Under the pieces are notes generated by a model. It was not told the DNA's origin. It did not search any database and saw only the letters and a list, made by a program, of their open reading frames with translations. The position numbers and the translations under genes are program-made. A DNA stretch of 64,000 nt from Lysobacterales bacterium (lineage in GTDB: Bacteria; Pseudomonadota; Gammaproteobacteria; Xanthomonadales; Rhodanobacteraceae), in contig JADJHN010000003.1 of the NCBI GenBank assembly GCA_016707485.1, forward strand, positions 1 to 64,000. The letters run 5' to 3'. Positions 8,721 to 18,624 of this stretch are shown one piece after another (the stretch's first letter is position 1; every line of letters begins with the position of its first letter).

Positions 8721-11700
8721 ATGCTCGGGAAAATCATCCGCTTCTCCATAGGGCACCGCTGGCTGATGCTGGCACTCACCCTGGGACTCGTTGCCTTGGG
8801 CGTGTGGAGTTTCACCCACCTGCCGATCGATGCCACGCCGGACATTACCAACGTCCAGGTGCAGATCAACACGCAGCTCCCGGGCTACTCGCCGCTGGAG
8901 TCCGAGCAACGCGTGACCTTCCCGATCGAGACCGCGCTGGCCGGCCTGCCGCGCCTGGACTACACCCGCTCGATCTCGCGCTACGGGTTGTCGCAGGTCA
9001 CGGTGGTCTTCCAGGACGGCACCGATTTGTACTTCGCCCGGCAGCAGGTGGCCGAGCGTATCCAGCAGGTGAAATCGCAGCTGCCGGCCAACCTGGAACC
9101 GGAAATGGGTCCGATTGCCACCGGCATGGGCGAGATCTTCATGTACACGGTCGATGCCAAGCCCGACGCCCGCAAGAAGGACGGCACGCCGTGGACGGCG
9201 ACTGACCTGCGCACCCTGCAGGACTGGGTGGTGCGCCCGCAACTGCGCAATACGCCCGGCGTCACCGAGGTCAACACCATCGGCGGCTTCGCCCGGCAGA
9301 TCCACATCACCCCGGATCCGGCCAAGCTGGTCGCGCTCGGTTTCACCCTGCACGACGTCGTCGCAGCCGTGACCGCCAACAACCAGAACGTCGGTGCCGG
9401 CTATATCGAACGCAACGGGCAACAGTTCCTGGTGCGGGCCCCTGGCCAGGTCGCCGACCTCGACGGGATCCGCGACATCGTGCTCGACCGTCGTGATGGC
9501 GTGCCGATCCGCGTGCGCGACGTGGCGGAAGTCGGCGAAGGCCCGGAGTTGCGCAATGGCGCGGCGACGCAGAACGGTCGCGAGGTCGTGCTCGGCACGG
9601 TGTTCATGCTCATTGGCGCCAACAGTCGCGAGGTCGCCCAGGCCGCCGCCGCCAAGCTCGCCCAGGCCAACGCGAGCTTGCCGCCGGGAGTGTCGGCCAA
9701 CCCGGTCTATGACCGCACCGCGCTGGTTGATCGCACGATCAGGACCGTCGCCAAGAACCTTGTCGAAGGCGCGCTGCTGGTGATCGTGGTGCTGTTCCTG
9801 CTGCTCGGCAATATCCGCGCCGCGTTGATCACGGCCGCCGTAATCCCGCTGGCGATGCTGTTCACGATGTTCGGCATGGTGCGTGGCGGCGTGTCCGGCA
9901 ATTTGATGAGCCTGGGCGCGCTCGACTTCGGCCTGATCGTCGACGGCGCAGTGATCATCATCGAGAACTGCCTGCGCCGATTCGGCGAGCTGCAACACCA
10001 GCTCGGCCGGGTGCTGAGCGATGAGGAGCGGTTGGATGCCACGGCTTCGGCCACCGATGAAGTGATCCGGCCGAGCCTGTTCGGCCTCGGCATCATCGCC
10101 GCGGTCTACTTGCCCATTTTCGCGCTCACCGGCGTCGAAGGAAAAATGTTCCACCCGATGGCGATCACGGTGGTGCTGGCGCTGACCGGGGCGATGCTGC
10201 TGTCGTTGACCTTTGTGCCCGCCGCCGTCGCCCTGTTCCTGCGCGGCAAGGTCGAGGAAAAGGACACCCGCCTGATGCAGTGGACGCGACGGGCCTATGC
10301 CCCCGCGTTGGCATGGGCGCTGCGCCGGCGCGCCTGGGTGATTGGAGGCGCGCTGGTCGGCGTGGCGCTGTGCGCGCTGTTGGCCACGCGCCTGGGTTCG
10401 GAGTTCATCCCGAGCCTGGACGAAGGCGACATCGCCATGCATGCGCTGCGCATTCCCGGCACCAGCCTGGATCAGGCAATCCGCATGCAGGCCACGCTGG
10501 AAGCGCGGATCAAGCAGTTTCCGGAAGTGCAGCGCGTATTCGGCAAGCTCGGTACCGCGGAAGTGGCGACCGACCCGATGCCGCCCTCGGTGGCCGATAC
10601 CTTCCTGATGCTCAAGCCGCGCAAGCAGTGGCCTGATCCAGGCAAACCCAAGGCCCAACTGGTCGCCGAGATCGAGGCGGCGGTCAAGCAACTGCCAGGC
10701 AACAACTACGAGTTCACCCAGCCGATCCAGATGCGCATGAACGAGTTGATCTCCGGCGTGCGCGCCGACGTGGCGATCAAGCTCTACGGCGACGACCTGG
10801 AGCAACTGGTGGCGGTGGGCCGACGCATCGAGAACGTTGCCCAGGCCGTGCCCGGTGCGGCCGACGTCAAACTCGAACAGGCCACGGGGCTGCCGTTGCT
10901 GACGGTGACACCGGATCGGGAGGCGCTGGTGCGCTATGGCCTCAATCCCAGCGCCGTGCAGCACACCGTGGCGACTGCCGTGGGCGGCGAAGTCGCAGGC
11001 CAGTTGTTCGAGGGCGATCGCCGCTTCGACATCGTCGTCCGCCTGCCCGAGCACCTGCGCCAGGACCCGGCGGCGCTACAGGATCTGCCAATCCCGCTGG
11101 GCGGCAGCGAAAACGTCGACGAGTCCAGCCGCGCCGCCGCGTGGATGTCGGGCACGCCACAGACGGTACCGCTGCGCGAAGTCGCGAAGATCGAGACGAC
11201 GCTGGGGCCGAACCAGATCAACCGCGAGAACGGCAAGCGCCGCGTCGTCGTCACCGCCAATGTCCGCGGGCGTGATCTGGGCGGTTTCGTGACGGACCTG
11301 CAGCAGCGCATCGGCCACGAGGTCGAGGTACCGACCGGCTACTGGATCGACTATGGCGGCACGTTCGAGCAGCTGATCTCGGCCAGCCAACGCTTGTCGG
11401 TGGTGGTGCCGGTGACCTTGGCGATCATCTTCGCGTTGTTGTTCTGGGCGTTCGGCTCGGCCAAGGATGCAGTCATCGTGTTCAGCGGCGTACCGCTGGC
11501 GCTGACGGGCGGCGTGATTGCGCTTGCGCTGCGGGGCATCCCGCTGTCGATCTCCGCCGGCGTCGGTTTCATCGCGCTGTCGGGCGTCGCGGTACTCAAC
11601 GGCCTGGTGATGATCGCCTTCATCCGCAAGCTGCGCGAGCAAGGCGACCGACTCGATGACGCCATCGCCGACGGTGCGCTGGGTCGCCTGCGTCCGGTGC

Positions 11701-11909
11701 TGATGACCGCATTGGTGGCCTCGCTCGGCTTCGTGCCGATGGCCTTCAATGTCGGCGCGGGCTCGGAAGTGCAGCGGCCGCTGGCCACCGTGGTGATCGG
11801 TGGAATCGTGTCCTCGACACTGCTGACGCTGCTGGTGTTGCCGGCTTTGTACCGCTGGCTGCATCGCGATGCCGAGACCAGCCAGCAATCGATGCGAGGA
11901 CATGGGTGA
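8721..11909 (+). CDS. czcA: Heavy-metal efflux RND transporter, CzcA-like
   Basis: This is the proton-driven inner-membrane pump, 1062 residues, of the heavy-metal efflux RND family. The ATG at 8721 starts MLGKIIRFSIGHRWLMLALT, leading into TM1. The TM4 signature DFGLIVDGAVIIIEN places Asp402, Asp408 and Glu415 at the same numbers as in the classical Cupriavidus CzcA. This form of the motif marks HME1/2 pumps for divalent zinc, cobalt, cadmium or nickel, not the Cu/Ag type. Other features are a large periplasmic loop (FIPSLDEGDIAMHALRIPGT) and the late TM region GVGFIALSGVAVLNGLVMIA. An alternative TTG at 8679 lies inside the adaptor gene and adds no recognisable sequence. The gene is last in its operon and converges on cusA. 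Confidence 0.95.
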   Translation: MLGKIIRFSIGHRWLMLALTLGLVALGVWSFTHLPIDATPDITNVQVQINTQLPGYSPLESEQRVTFPIETALAGLPRLDYTRSISRYGLSQVTVVFQDGTDLYFARQQVAERIQQVKSQLPANLEPEMGPIATGMGEIFMYTVDAKPDARKKDGTPWTATDLRTLQDWVVRPQLRNTPGVTEVNTIGGFARQIHITPDPAKLVALGFTLHDVVAAVTANNQNVGAGYIERNGQQFLVRAPGQVADLDGIRDIVLDRRDGVPIRVRDVAEVGEGPELRNGAATQNGREVVLGTVFMLIGANSREVAQAAAAKLAQANASLPPGVSANPVYDRTALVDRTIRTVAKNLVEGALLVIVVLFLLLGNIRAALITAAVIPLAMLFTMFGMVRGGVSGNLMSLGALDFGLIVDGAVIIIENCLRRFGELQHQLGRVLSDEERLDATASATDEVIRPSLFGLGIIAAVYLPIFALTGVEGKMFHPMAITVVLALTGAMLLSLTFVPAAVALFLRGKVEEKDTRLMQWTRRAYAPALAWALRRRAWVIGGALVGVALCALLATRLGSEFIPSLDEGDIAMHALRIPGTSLDQAIRMQATLEARIKQFPEVQRVFGKLGTAEVATDPMPPSVADTFLMLKPRKQWPDPGKPKAQLVAEIEAAVKQLPGNNYEFTQPIQMRMNELISGVRADVAIKLYGDDLEQLVAVGRRIENVAQAVPGAADVKLEQATGLPLLTVTPDREALVRYGLNPSAVQHTVATAVGGEVAGQLFEGDRRFDIVVRLPEHLRQDPAALQDLPIPLGGSENVDESSRAAAWMSGTPQTVPLREVAKIETTLGPNQINRENGKRRVVVTANVRGRDLGGFVTDLQQRIGHEVEVPTGYWIDYGGTFEQLISASQRLSVVVPVTLAIIFALLFWAFGSAKDAVIVFSGVPLALTGGVIALALRGIPLSISAGVGFIALSGVAVLNGLVMIAFIRKLREQGDRLDDAIADGALGRLRPVLMTALVASLGFVPMAFNVGAGSEVQRPLATVVIGGIVSSTLLTLLVLPALYRWLHRDAETSQQSMRGHG

Positions 11910-12032
11910 CGTCATCCAGCTTTGGGCGGATCGAACCAGTGCTGTCGCGCACCCGATGCGATTCGCACCTTGCCGCGTGATCCTCAGCAGATCGGCTTGG
12001 GCCTTGCACTTCCGTACTGAATGTGGACCGCA

Positions 12033-15000
12033 TCACGGTACTTCCACGGGCAGCGCGGCGGGTGGCGGCTTCCTGGCCAGCTGCCGCTGCTTGATCAGCG
12101 AATAGAGCGCCGGAATCACGACCAAGGTCAGTACCGTGGACGAAACCATGCCGCCCACCATCGGCGCGGCGATGCGGCGCATCACTTCCGAGCCGGTGCC
12201 GGTGCTCCACATGATCGGCAGCAGGCCGGCCATGATCGCCACCACGGTCATCATCTTCGGACGCACGCGTTCCACCGCGCCTTCGATGATCGCCTCGCGC
12301 AGGTCGCGATCGCCGAGGACGCCGCCCTCGGCCTGGCGTCGCGCCGCGCGTGCCTCCATTGCGTGGTCGAGGTAGATCAGCATGACCACGCCCGTCTCCG
12401 CGGCCACGCCGGCAAGGGCGATAAAGCCGACCGCCACCGCAACGCTCAAGTTGTAGTCGAGCAGCCACATCAACCAGACGCCTCCGACCAGTGCGAACGG
12501 CACCGAGAGCATGACGATCAGTGATTCGGTGACGCGCCGGAAGTTGAGATACAGCAGCACGAAGATGATCGCCAGGGTCACCGGAATGACCACCCGCATC
12601 TTTGCCGCGGCCCGCTGCATGTACTCGAACTGGCCGCTCCACGTGGCGTAGTAGCCCGGCGGGAAACTTACTTCCCGCACCACTGCTGCCTGCGCCTGCT
12701 CCACAAAGCGGCCAATGTCGCTCTCGCGCGTATCGACGTAGATGTAGGCGGCGAGCATGGCGTGTTCGGTACGGATGCTGGGTGCGCCCATGCGCACCTG
12801 CACACCAGCCACTTCACCCAGGGGAACCTGGGCACCGCTCGCAGTGGGAACCAGTACCTGGGTGGCGATCCGCTGGGGATCGTCGCGCAGCTCACGCGGA
12901 TAGCGCACGATGACGCCGAAACGTTCACGACCGTCGAGCAGGGTGGTGATCCGCTCACCACCCAGCGCCATCGACACCACATCCTGCACCTCGCCGGACG
13001 TGAGGCCGTACTGGGCAAGTCGGTCAAGGTCCGGGTCGATGTCCAGATAGTAGCCGCCGGTCAGGCGCTCGGCGAAGGCGCTGGTGGTGCCAGGCACCTT
13101 GCGCACCGCAGCCTCGATCTCCAGCGCCACCTTCTCCAGCTCGGCGAGGTTGTTGCCGAAGACCTTGACGCCGACCGGTGTGCGGATGCCGGTGGCGAGC
13201 ATGTCGGTGCGTGCCTTGATCGGCATGGTCCAGGAGTTGGCGACACCGGGGAACTTCAATGCCGCATCCATCTCGGCAATCAGCTTGTCGATGGTCATGC
13301 CCTCGCGCCACTGCTCCTCCGGCTTGAGGTTGATCACCGTCTCGAACATCTCCAGCGGTGCCGGATCGGTCGCGGTCAACGCCCGCCCGGCCTTGCCGAA
13401 CACCGACTCCACCTCGGGGAAGCTCTTGATGATGCGGTCCTGCTGCTGCAGGAGTTCCGCGGCCTTGGTCACCGACATGCCGGGCAGGGAGGCTGGCATG
13501 TACAACAGGGTGCCCTCGTTGAGCGTGGGCATGAACTCGCTGCCCAGCCGCGACGCCGGCCATGCACTGGCCAGCAGTATGGCCAGGGCGATCACAAGTG
13601 TCGGCCACTTGTGGCGCAGCACCAGGTCGATGAGCGGACGGTAGCCGGCGATCAGGAAGCGGTTCACCGGGTTCATCTGCTCGGGCACGATCCGTCCGCG
13701 CACGAACAACAGCATCAGCACGGGCACCAGGGTGATCGATAGCAGCGCCGCGCCGGCCATGGCAAAGGTCTTGGTGAAGGCCAGCGGATGGAACATGCGT
13801 CCCTCCTGTGCCTCCAGCGAGAACACCGGCAGGAACGAGACGGTGATGATCATCAGGCTGAAGAACAGCGCCGGCCCCACCTCGCGGCAGGCATCGATGA
13901 TCAGTTGGGCGCGACTGCGCGAACCGTCATCACGCTCGATGTGCTTGTGCGCGTTCTCGATCATCACGATCGCCGCGTCCACCATTGCGCCAATCGCGAT
14001 GGCGATGCCGCCCAGGCTCATGATGTTGGAGTTCATCCCCAGAACGCGCATGGCGATTGCGGCGACCAACACCCCGACCGGCAACATGACGATCGCCACC
14101 AGCGCGCTGCGGGCGTGGAACAGGAAGATCAGACACACCAGCGCCACGATGATGCTTTCCTCAAGCAGTGTGTTGCGCAGGGTCTTGATGGCGCGCTCGA
14201 TCAGCTCCGAGCGATCGTAGACGGCCTCGAGGCTGACGCCTTCGGGCAGACCATGGCTGATTTCGGAAATCTTGCTCTTGAGTCCTTCGATGACGGCCAA
14301 TGCATTCTCGCCATATCGGGCCACCGCGATGCCGGCGACCACGTCGCCCTCGCCATCCAGGTCGGCAATGCCGCGGCGCTCGTCAGGCACGAGTTCGACG
14401 CGAGCGACATCGCCGATGCGGACCGGGGCTCCGCCTTCGGCGCGCAGCACCAGGTTCTCGAGGTCAGCAGTGCCACGCAGGTAGCCGCGGCCACGCACCA
14501 TGTACTCGGTTTCGGCCATTTCGATGACGCGCCCGCCAACGTCGCGGTTGCTTTCGGCGATGACCTGGGAAATCCGCGAGAGCGGGATGCCGAACTCGCG
14601 CAAGCGCAGCGGATCCACGGTGACCGAATACTGGCGGACGAAGCCACCGACGCTGGCGACTTCGGCCACGCCAGGCGCGGTCGTCAGCTGGAAGCGGACA
14701 TACCAGTCCTGGATCGCGCGCAGCTCGTCGAGCGTATGCCGGGCACTCTTGATGACGTACTGGTACACCCAGCCCACGCCGGTCGCGTCAGGTCCTAGCG
14801 TGGGCGTTATCCCGGCGGGCAGGTCCCTGGATGCAACATTGAGGCTTTCCAGCACGCGCGAGCGCGCCCAGTAGATATCCGTTCCATCTTCGAAAATGAC
14901 GTAGACGAAGGAGGCGCCGAAGAATGAAAACCCGCGCACCACGGTGGACTTGGGCACCGTCAGCAGTGCACTGGTCAGCGGGTAGGTAACCTGGTCCTCG

Positions 15001-15182
15001 ACCACCTGCGGAGCCTGCCCCGGCACGTCGGTGAAAACGATCACCTGCACGTCCGACAAGTCCGGCTGCGCATCCAGCGGGGTATTCGCCACGGCGTATA
15101 TGCCGCCCGCCACCACCGCGGTCGTCATCACCAGCACGAGGAAGATGTTGCGGACGGACCATTCGATGATTCGGCCGAGCAT
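12033..15182 (-). CDS. cusA: Copper/silver efflux RND transporter CusA
   Basis: CusA is the inner-membrane pump of the Cus system, which removes Cu(I) and Ag(I). The protein has 1049 residues from the ATG at 15182 (MLGRIIEWSVRNIFLVLVMT); the longer open frame upstream enters cusB and is not used. TM4 carries AIAIGAMVDAAIVMIENAHK, the HME4 signature specific for monovalent metals, with the relay Asp at residue 402. The three methionine sites of the CusA funnel are present, in YMPASLPGMS, LEMFETV and RTDMLATGIRTP. The gene follows cusB with no gap. It ends 123 bp from the convergent czcA. Confidence 0.96.
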   Translation of the reverse strand: MLGRIIEWSVRNIFLVLVMTTAVVAGGIYAVANTPLDAQPDLSDVQVIVFTDVPGQAPQVVEDQVTYPLTSALLTVPKSTVVRGFSFFGASFVYVIFEDGTDIYWARSRVLESLNVASRDLPAGITPTLGPDATGVGWVYQYVIKSARHTLDELRAIQDWYVRFQLTTAPGVAEVASVGGFVRQYSVTVDPLRLREFGIPLSRISQVIAESNRDVGGRVIEMAETEYMVRGRGYLRGTADLENLVLRAEGGAPVRIGDVARVELVPDERRGIADLDGEGDVVAGIAVARYGENALAVIEGLKSKISEISHGLPEGVSLEAVYDRSELIERAIKTLRNTLLEESIIVALVCLIFLFHARSALVAIVMLPVGVLVAAIAMRVLGMNSNIMSLGGIAIAIGAMVDAAIVMIENAHKHIERDDGSRSRAQLIIDACREVGPALFFSLMIITVSFLPVFSLEAQEGRMFHPLAFTKTFAMAGAALLSITLVPVLMLLFVRGRIVPEQMNPVNRFLIAGYRPLIDLVLRHKWPTLVIALAILLASAWPASRLGSEFMPTLNEGTLLYMPASLPGMSVTKAAELLQQQDRIIKSFPEVESVFGKAGRALTATDPAPLEMFETVINLKPEEQWREGMTIDKLIAEMDAALKFPGVANSWTMPIKARTDMLATGIRTPVGVKVFGNNLAELEKVALEIEAAVRKVPGTTSAFAERLTGGYYLDIDPDLDRLAQYGLTSGEVQDVVSMALGGERITTLLDGRERFGVIVRYPRELRDDPQRIATQVLVPTASGAQVPLGEVAGVQVRMGAPSIRTEHAMLAAYIYVDTRESDIGRFVEQAQAAVVREVSFPPGYYATWSGQFEYMQRAAAKMRVVIPVTLAIIFVLLYLNFRRVTESLIVMLSVPFALVGGVWLMWLLDYNLSVAVAVGFIALAGVAAETGVVMLIYLDHAMEARAARRQAEGGVLGDRDLREAIIEGAVERVRPKMMTVVAIMAGLLPIMWSTGTGSEVMRRIAAPMVGGMVSSTVLTLVVIPALYSLIKQRQLARKPPPAALPVEVP

Positions 15183-15183
15183 G

Positions 15184-16749
15184 TCAGTGCCCCCTGTGCG
15201 GATCTTCCGCCGGCACTTGCGGACCACCTTGACCGGTCGGCATCAGGTTTCGCGCGTGCGGATCGTCCATCGGCATCCGGTGACCGGCATGCGGGTCTTC
15301 GGCCGGGGTTGCGGAACCGGGACGCGGTTTCGCCGCCGGCATTCGATGACCGGCGTGCGGGTCCACTGCCGGCGCCTGGTCGGTGGCGGGGGGAGCCTGT
15401 GTCGGCATCCGATGGCCCGCATGCGGGTCCTCGGTCGACATCTGGTGACCGGCGTGGGGATCTTCCTCGGGCGTCACATGGCCTTCCTGCGTGGTCTCGG
15501 CCGCCGCTCCGAGTCCGTGCAGCGCCGCCTTGAGGTTGCTCTCGGCATCGATCAGGAAGTTCGCGGAAACCACCACCTCTTCGCCCTTCGTCAGTCCATC
15601 GAGGATCTCCACGCGATCCCCGGCACGGCGTCCAATGGTCACCTCGCGCGGGGCAAAGCGGCCGGGAGCGATCTGCACCAGCACGGTCTGGCTGCTCCCA
15701 CCGAAGAGCACGGCCGAACTCGGGACGCTCAACACCGGCTGATTCGACGGCTGTTCCAGCAACACCGTGCCGAACAATCCGGGGCGCAGTTCGCCATCCG
15801 CATTGGCCAGGGCGATACGCACGTCGACGGTTCGCGACGCGGCGTCCACCACCGGTTGCACGAACTCGACGTCGCCGACGAAGCTACGGCCGGGCAGGGT
15901 TGCGCTCTCGAAGCGGGCGGGCTGGCCGACGACAATGTCCACCGCCTGCATCACCGGCACCTTGGCCATGATCCAGACCGTAGTCAGATCCGCCAGGCGC
16001 AGGATGGTTTCACCCGGCTGGAAGCGGGCGCCCTGCACGATCGACTTCTCGATGACCACGGCATTGGCAGGCGAGGTCAGGATCATGCGGTCCTTGCCGC
16101 CGCGGTCCGCGAGAAGCGCGTCACCGATCTCCCAGTTGCGCAGCCGAGTGCGTGCGGCATCGCGCAGGCGTTGCATCGATGCCGCACTGGTCGGATCGGA
16201 CTTGGCAAGCCGGCGCGCCGCCTCATCGGCCAATTGGTACTCCTGGCGCGCTGCCGCGAGCTGCGGGCTGTACACCGACATCAAGGGTTGGCCGGTACGT
16301 ACCTGCATGCCGGTCTGGTTGACATAAAGGTGCTCGACCCAGCCTTCGAAGCGCGGCGCGACTGCGTATTGCCGGGTTTCGTCGATTTCCACGGTGCCGC
16401 TGGCGCGCACGAGACTGGCCAGCTGCGTGCTGCGCACTGCTTCGGTGCGCACGCCGAGGGTCTGCATCCGGCCCGGCGAAACCGTGACCGTACCGACATC
16501 ACCTGCCGGCTCGCCACCGGCATGGACCGGGATGTAATCCATCCCCATCGAATCCTTCTTCGGCACCGGCGAGGTATCCGCCAGCCCCATCGGATTGCGG
16601 TAGTAGAGGATCTTCGGCTCACCGTTCGTCGCCGGGGTTTCCGCCACGGCAGGCGGGTCGTGCGGACGCATCGTCGAGCCGGCGATCCAGCCGAGCGCCA
16701 GTGCGCCGAGCAGGGCGATGATCAGGAACGAGGTTTTGTGCATGGTCAT
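15184..16749 (-). CDS. cusB: Cus adaptor protein CusB with His/Met-rich C-terminal tail
   Basis: CusB is the periplasmic adaptor that hands Cu(I)/Ag(I) to CusA. The 521-residue protein has an N-terminal membrane anchor or signal (FLIIALLGALALGWIAGS). A heavy-metal-binding segment (KILYYRNPMGLADT ... KKDSMGMDYIPVH) carries the methionines typical of CusB. The hairpin and barrel domains follow (VSPGRMQTLGVRTEAV, NQTGMQVRTGQPLMSVYSPQ). After about residue 425 comes an unusual tail of roughly 95 residues with four DPHAGH units plus DPHARN and DPHRGH, each near a Met. The E. coli protein lacks this tail. The start ATG at 16749 overlaps the cusC stop in ATGA; a second in-frame ATG lies at 16743. 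Confidence 0.94.
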   Translation of the reverse strand: MTMHKTSFLIIALLGALALGWIAGSTMRPHDPPAVAETPATNGEPKILYYRNPMGLADTSPVPKKDSMGMDYIPVHAGGEPAGDVGTVTVSPGRMQTLGVRTEAVRSTQLASLVRASGTVEIDETRQYAVAPRFEGWVEHLYVNQTGMQVRTGQPLMSVYSPQLAAARQEYQLADEAARRLAKSDPTSAASMQRLRDAARTRLRNWEIGDALLADRGGKDRMILTSPANAVVIEKSIVQGARFQPGETILRLADLTTVWIMAKVPVMQAVDIVVGQPARFESATLPGRSFVGDVEFVQPVVDAASRTVDVRIALANADGELRPGLFGTVLLEQPSNQPVLSVPSSAVLFGGSSQTVLVQIAPGRFAPREVTIGRRAGDRVEILDGLTKGEEVVVSANFLIDAESNLKAALHGLGAAAETTQEGHVTPEEDPHAGHQMSTEDPHAGHRMPTQAPPATDQAPAVDPHAGHRMPAAKPRPGSATPAEDPHAGHRMPMDDPHARNLMPTGQGGPQVPAEDPHRGH

Positions 16750-18095
16750 GGCAGGTTTCCTTCGATGGCGCGCACATCGGCAGCGCTCAGGAGTTCGTCG
16801 CGCAAGGTGTCCAGACGCGCCAGGTCGGCGCCTTGCCAGGCTTGCAGCGCGGCAAGCAAGGTTGCGAAATCGACTTCACCGACTTGATAGCTGGCCAGCG
16901 CCGATTTGAAGTTCGCGTCCGCCTGCGGCAGCAAGGTGTTCTCGATGAGCTGACGCTGCTCGCGGGCGCTGCTCCAGCGCATCCAAGCCGTGCCGAGACG
17001 CCCTTGCAGTTCGACACGCGATGCCTCGGCGCGCGCAAGCGCTGCATCTTCAAGCAGACGTGAGCGTCGTTCGCGCTCGCGGCGGGCATGCTGCTGAAAG
17101 GGAATCTCCACTTCCAGCATGACTTCGTAGCTGTCCAGCGCCGTGCCCCGCTGCATGGCACCGAGTCCCAGCGAGATGTCCGGATATCGATTGCGCGATT
17201 CCAGTTCGACATTGCTGCGCGCGGCAGCAGCCAGTGCCCGGTCCGCACGCAGCAGCGGGTGATCGCCGTGTTCAAGATTGCGCAAGGCGTCGGCCAGCGA
17301 GGCTTGCCTGATCGCGAGGACCGGTTGCATCGCCGGCTCGGCCAACGGCGCGTCAGCCGAGCGCCCGAGCACGGCGTTCAACGATGCGGTTTCCTGCTGC
17401 TGAAGGGAAAGGCGCTCGATGCGCTCGCGTTGCGTCGTGGTGCGCTCGACCTGGGCGCGGATGGAATCCTGCTGGGCAGCCACGCCAAGGCCATACCGGA
17501 CACTGGCAATGTCTTCGACCTGTTCAAGCAAGGTGATGATGCGATCGACCACCTTGACCGACTCACCGGCATGCCAATAGCGCACGTAGGATCGTTCTGC
17601 CTGCGACAGCAGGTCGAGTGCAACGGCATCGCGCTCGAAATCAATGGCCTGCACTTCCTGCTGTGCTGCCTCTCGGGCAAGCCTGCGCTTGCCCCAGAGC
17701 GGGAAACTCTGGCGCACCTGATAGACCGTCGATGCCACGTTCCCGGGCAACAGTGATGGATGGTCGCGATCAATGCCGAGCAGGGAGATCGAGGCCATGG
17801 GATCTGGCAATGCACCAGCAGGATAGACGCCCGCTTGCGCAGCGTCGGTCTGCAGCTGCATGGCCTGGAGTTGCGGGTTGTTGGCGATCAACCAGTCACG
17901 CAGCGATTCGACTGTGGCGCCGGGAATCGGCTCAGGCGGCGCTGCAAGCGCGCACGTGACTGGCCCGAACGCCAGCGTCGCGCCAAGAACACTTGCCAGA
18001 AGTACACTTTGAGGAATTGGCGAGTACTGCTGGACGCGACACGCGATCGATGGTCTTCGCGTCCGGCGCGAAGTCTTGCGGGAAAACAGGATCAT
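16746..18095 (-). CDS. cusC: Outer-membrane efflux protein, CusC-like
   Basis: This is the outer-membrane factor of the Cus pump. From ATG 18095 (MILFSRKTSRRTRRPS) the product has 449 residues. A signal peptide (SVLLASVLGATLAFGPVTCALA) precedes a two-repeat TolC fold with long helices, such as LREAAQQEVQ-type stretches and RRERERRSRLLEDAALARAE. The start at 18095 was chosen over 18218 because the extra 41 residues are Pro-rich and would bury the signal peptide. The gene is first of the three Cus genes and overlaps cusB by 4 bp. A small exported protein gene lies upstream on the same strand, suggesting one transcript of four genes. Confidence 0.88.
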   Translation of the reverse strand: MILFSRKTSRRTRRPSIACRVQQYSPIPQSVLLASVLGATLAFGPVTCALAAPPEPIPGATVESLRDWLIANNPQLQAMQLQTDAAQAGVYPAGALPDPMASISLLGIDRDHPSLLPGNVASTVYQVRQSFPLWGKRRLAREAAQQEVQAIDFERDAVALDLLSQAERSYVRYWHAGESVKVVDRIITLLEQVEDIASVRYGLGVAAQQDSIRAQVERTTTQRERIERLSLQQQETASLNAVLGRSADAPLAEPAMQPVLAIRQASLADALRNLEHGDHPLLRADRALAAAARSNVELESRNRYPDISLGLGAMQRGTALDSYEVMLEVEIPFQQHARRERERRSRLLEDAALARAEASRVELQGRLGTAWMRWSSAREQRQLIENTLLPQADANFKSALASYQVGEVDFATLLAALQAWQGADLARLDTLRDELLSAADVRAIEGNLP

Positions 18096-18228
18096 GATCT
18101 TTGCCTTGCGACGCCACGCGGCCGGAGCCGGGTGAGTGGGCGATGGCAACATGCTGCCGAGAGGCAGCCATGCCGGCGGATTTCCGGGCCGATGCGCCAA
18201 AGGCACCGGACCAGGCATCAGCCGGGCA

Positions 18229-18624
18229 TCAGATCAACAGGAGACTGGCAGGATGGCGTGTAGGTCGATGCCAGGAAACAGGAACGCGCGCGTCCGGCCG
18301 TACGGCGCGAATGATGACGTCGGCGATCGTGAAGGACGCCGACAAGGCCGCCACCGGGAGGCAAGGCAGATCAGGAATGTGCCCGACCACGTCACTTTGA
18401 CCACCCTGGCTGCAATGCACCTTGCAGACAGGAGACTTCTCGATGGGTGCTTGCCCGCTGCACGCATCATGCAAGGTCGCGCTCGACTGGGCCACCGCGG
18501 ACTCGGCTGGATTCGCCGTGGCCGACATCGGGTGAACCGCCAACACGAACTGCGACCACAGCAAGACCACCGTCGCCAGAATGGCGAGGCGAAATTGCAG
18601 GCGGTGGCGTCGAAAAGGTTTCAT
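18229..18624 (-). CDS. Small exported Cys/His protein heading the Cus operon
   Basis: The 131-residue product starts MKPFRRHRLQFRLAILATVV, a basic start followed by a signal or membrane segment (ATVVLLWSQFVLAVHP). It then has a segment with clustered metal ligands: HDACSGQ and SPVCKVHCSQGGQ, giving three Cys and two His. It resembles the small protein at the head of the Czc-like operon (5705) in size, layout and position, so the two are probably related periplasmic metal-binding or accessory proteins of the DUF2946/CopL type. That assignment is inferred. It lies about 130 bp before cusC on the same strand. Confidence 0.6.
   Translation of the reverse strand: MKPFRRHRLQFRLAILATVVLLWSQFVLAVHPMSATANPAESAVAQSSATLHDACSGQAPIEKSPVCKVHCSQGGQSDVVGHIPDLPCLPVAALSASFTIADVIIRAVRPDARVPVSWHRPTRHPASLLLI

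Noticed and set aside
8541..11054. Antisense open frame of 837 codons across czcA
   Set aside because: His/Gln/Arg-rich shadow of a conserved CzcA gene whose motifs are intact on the other strand.
11746..12642. Minus-strand frame between cusA and czcA
   Set aside because: Out-of-frame shadow of the cusA 3' end; Arg/Gly/His-rich with no motif.
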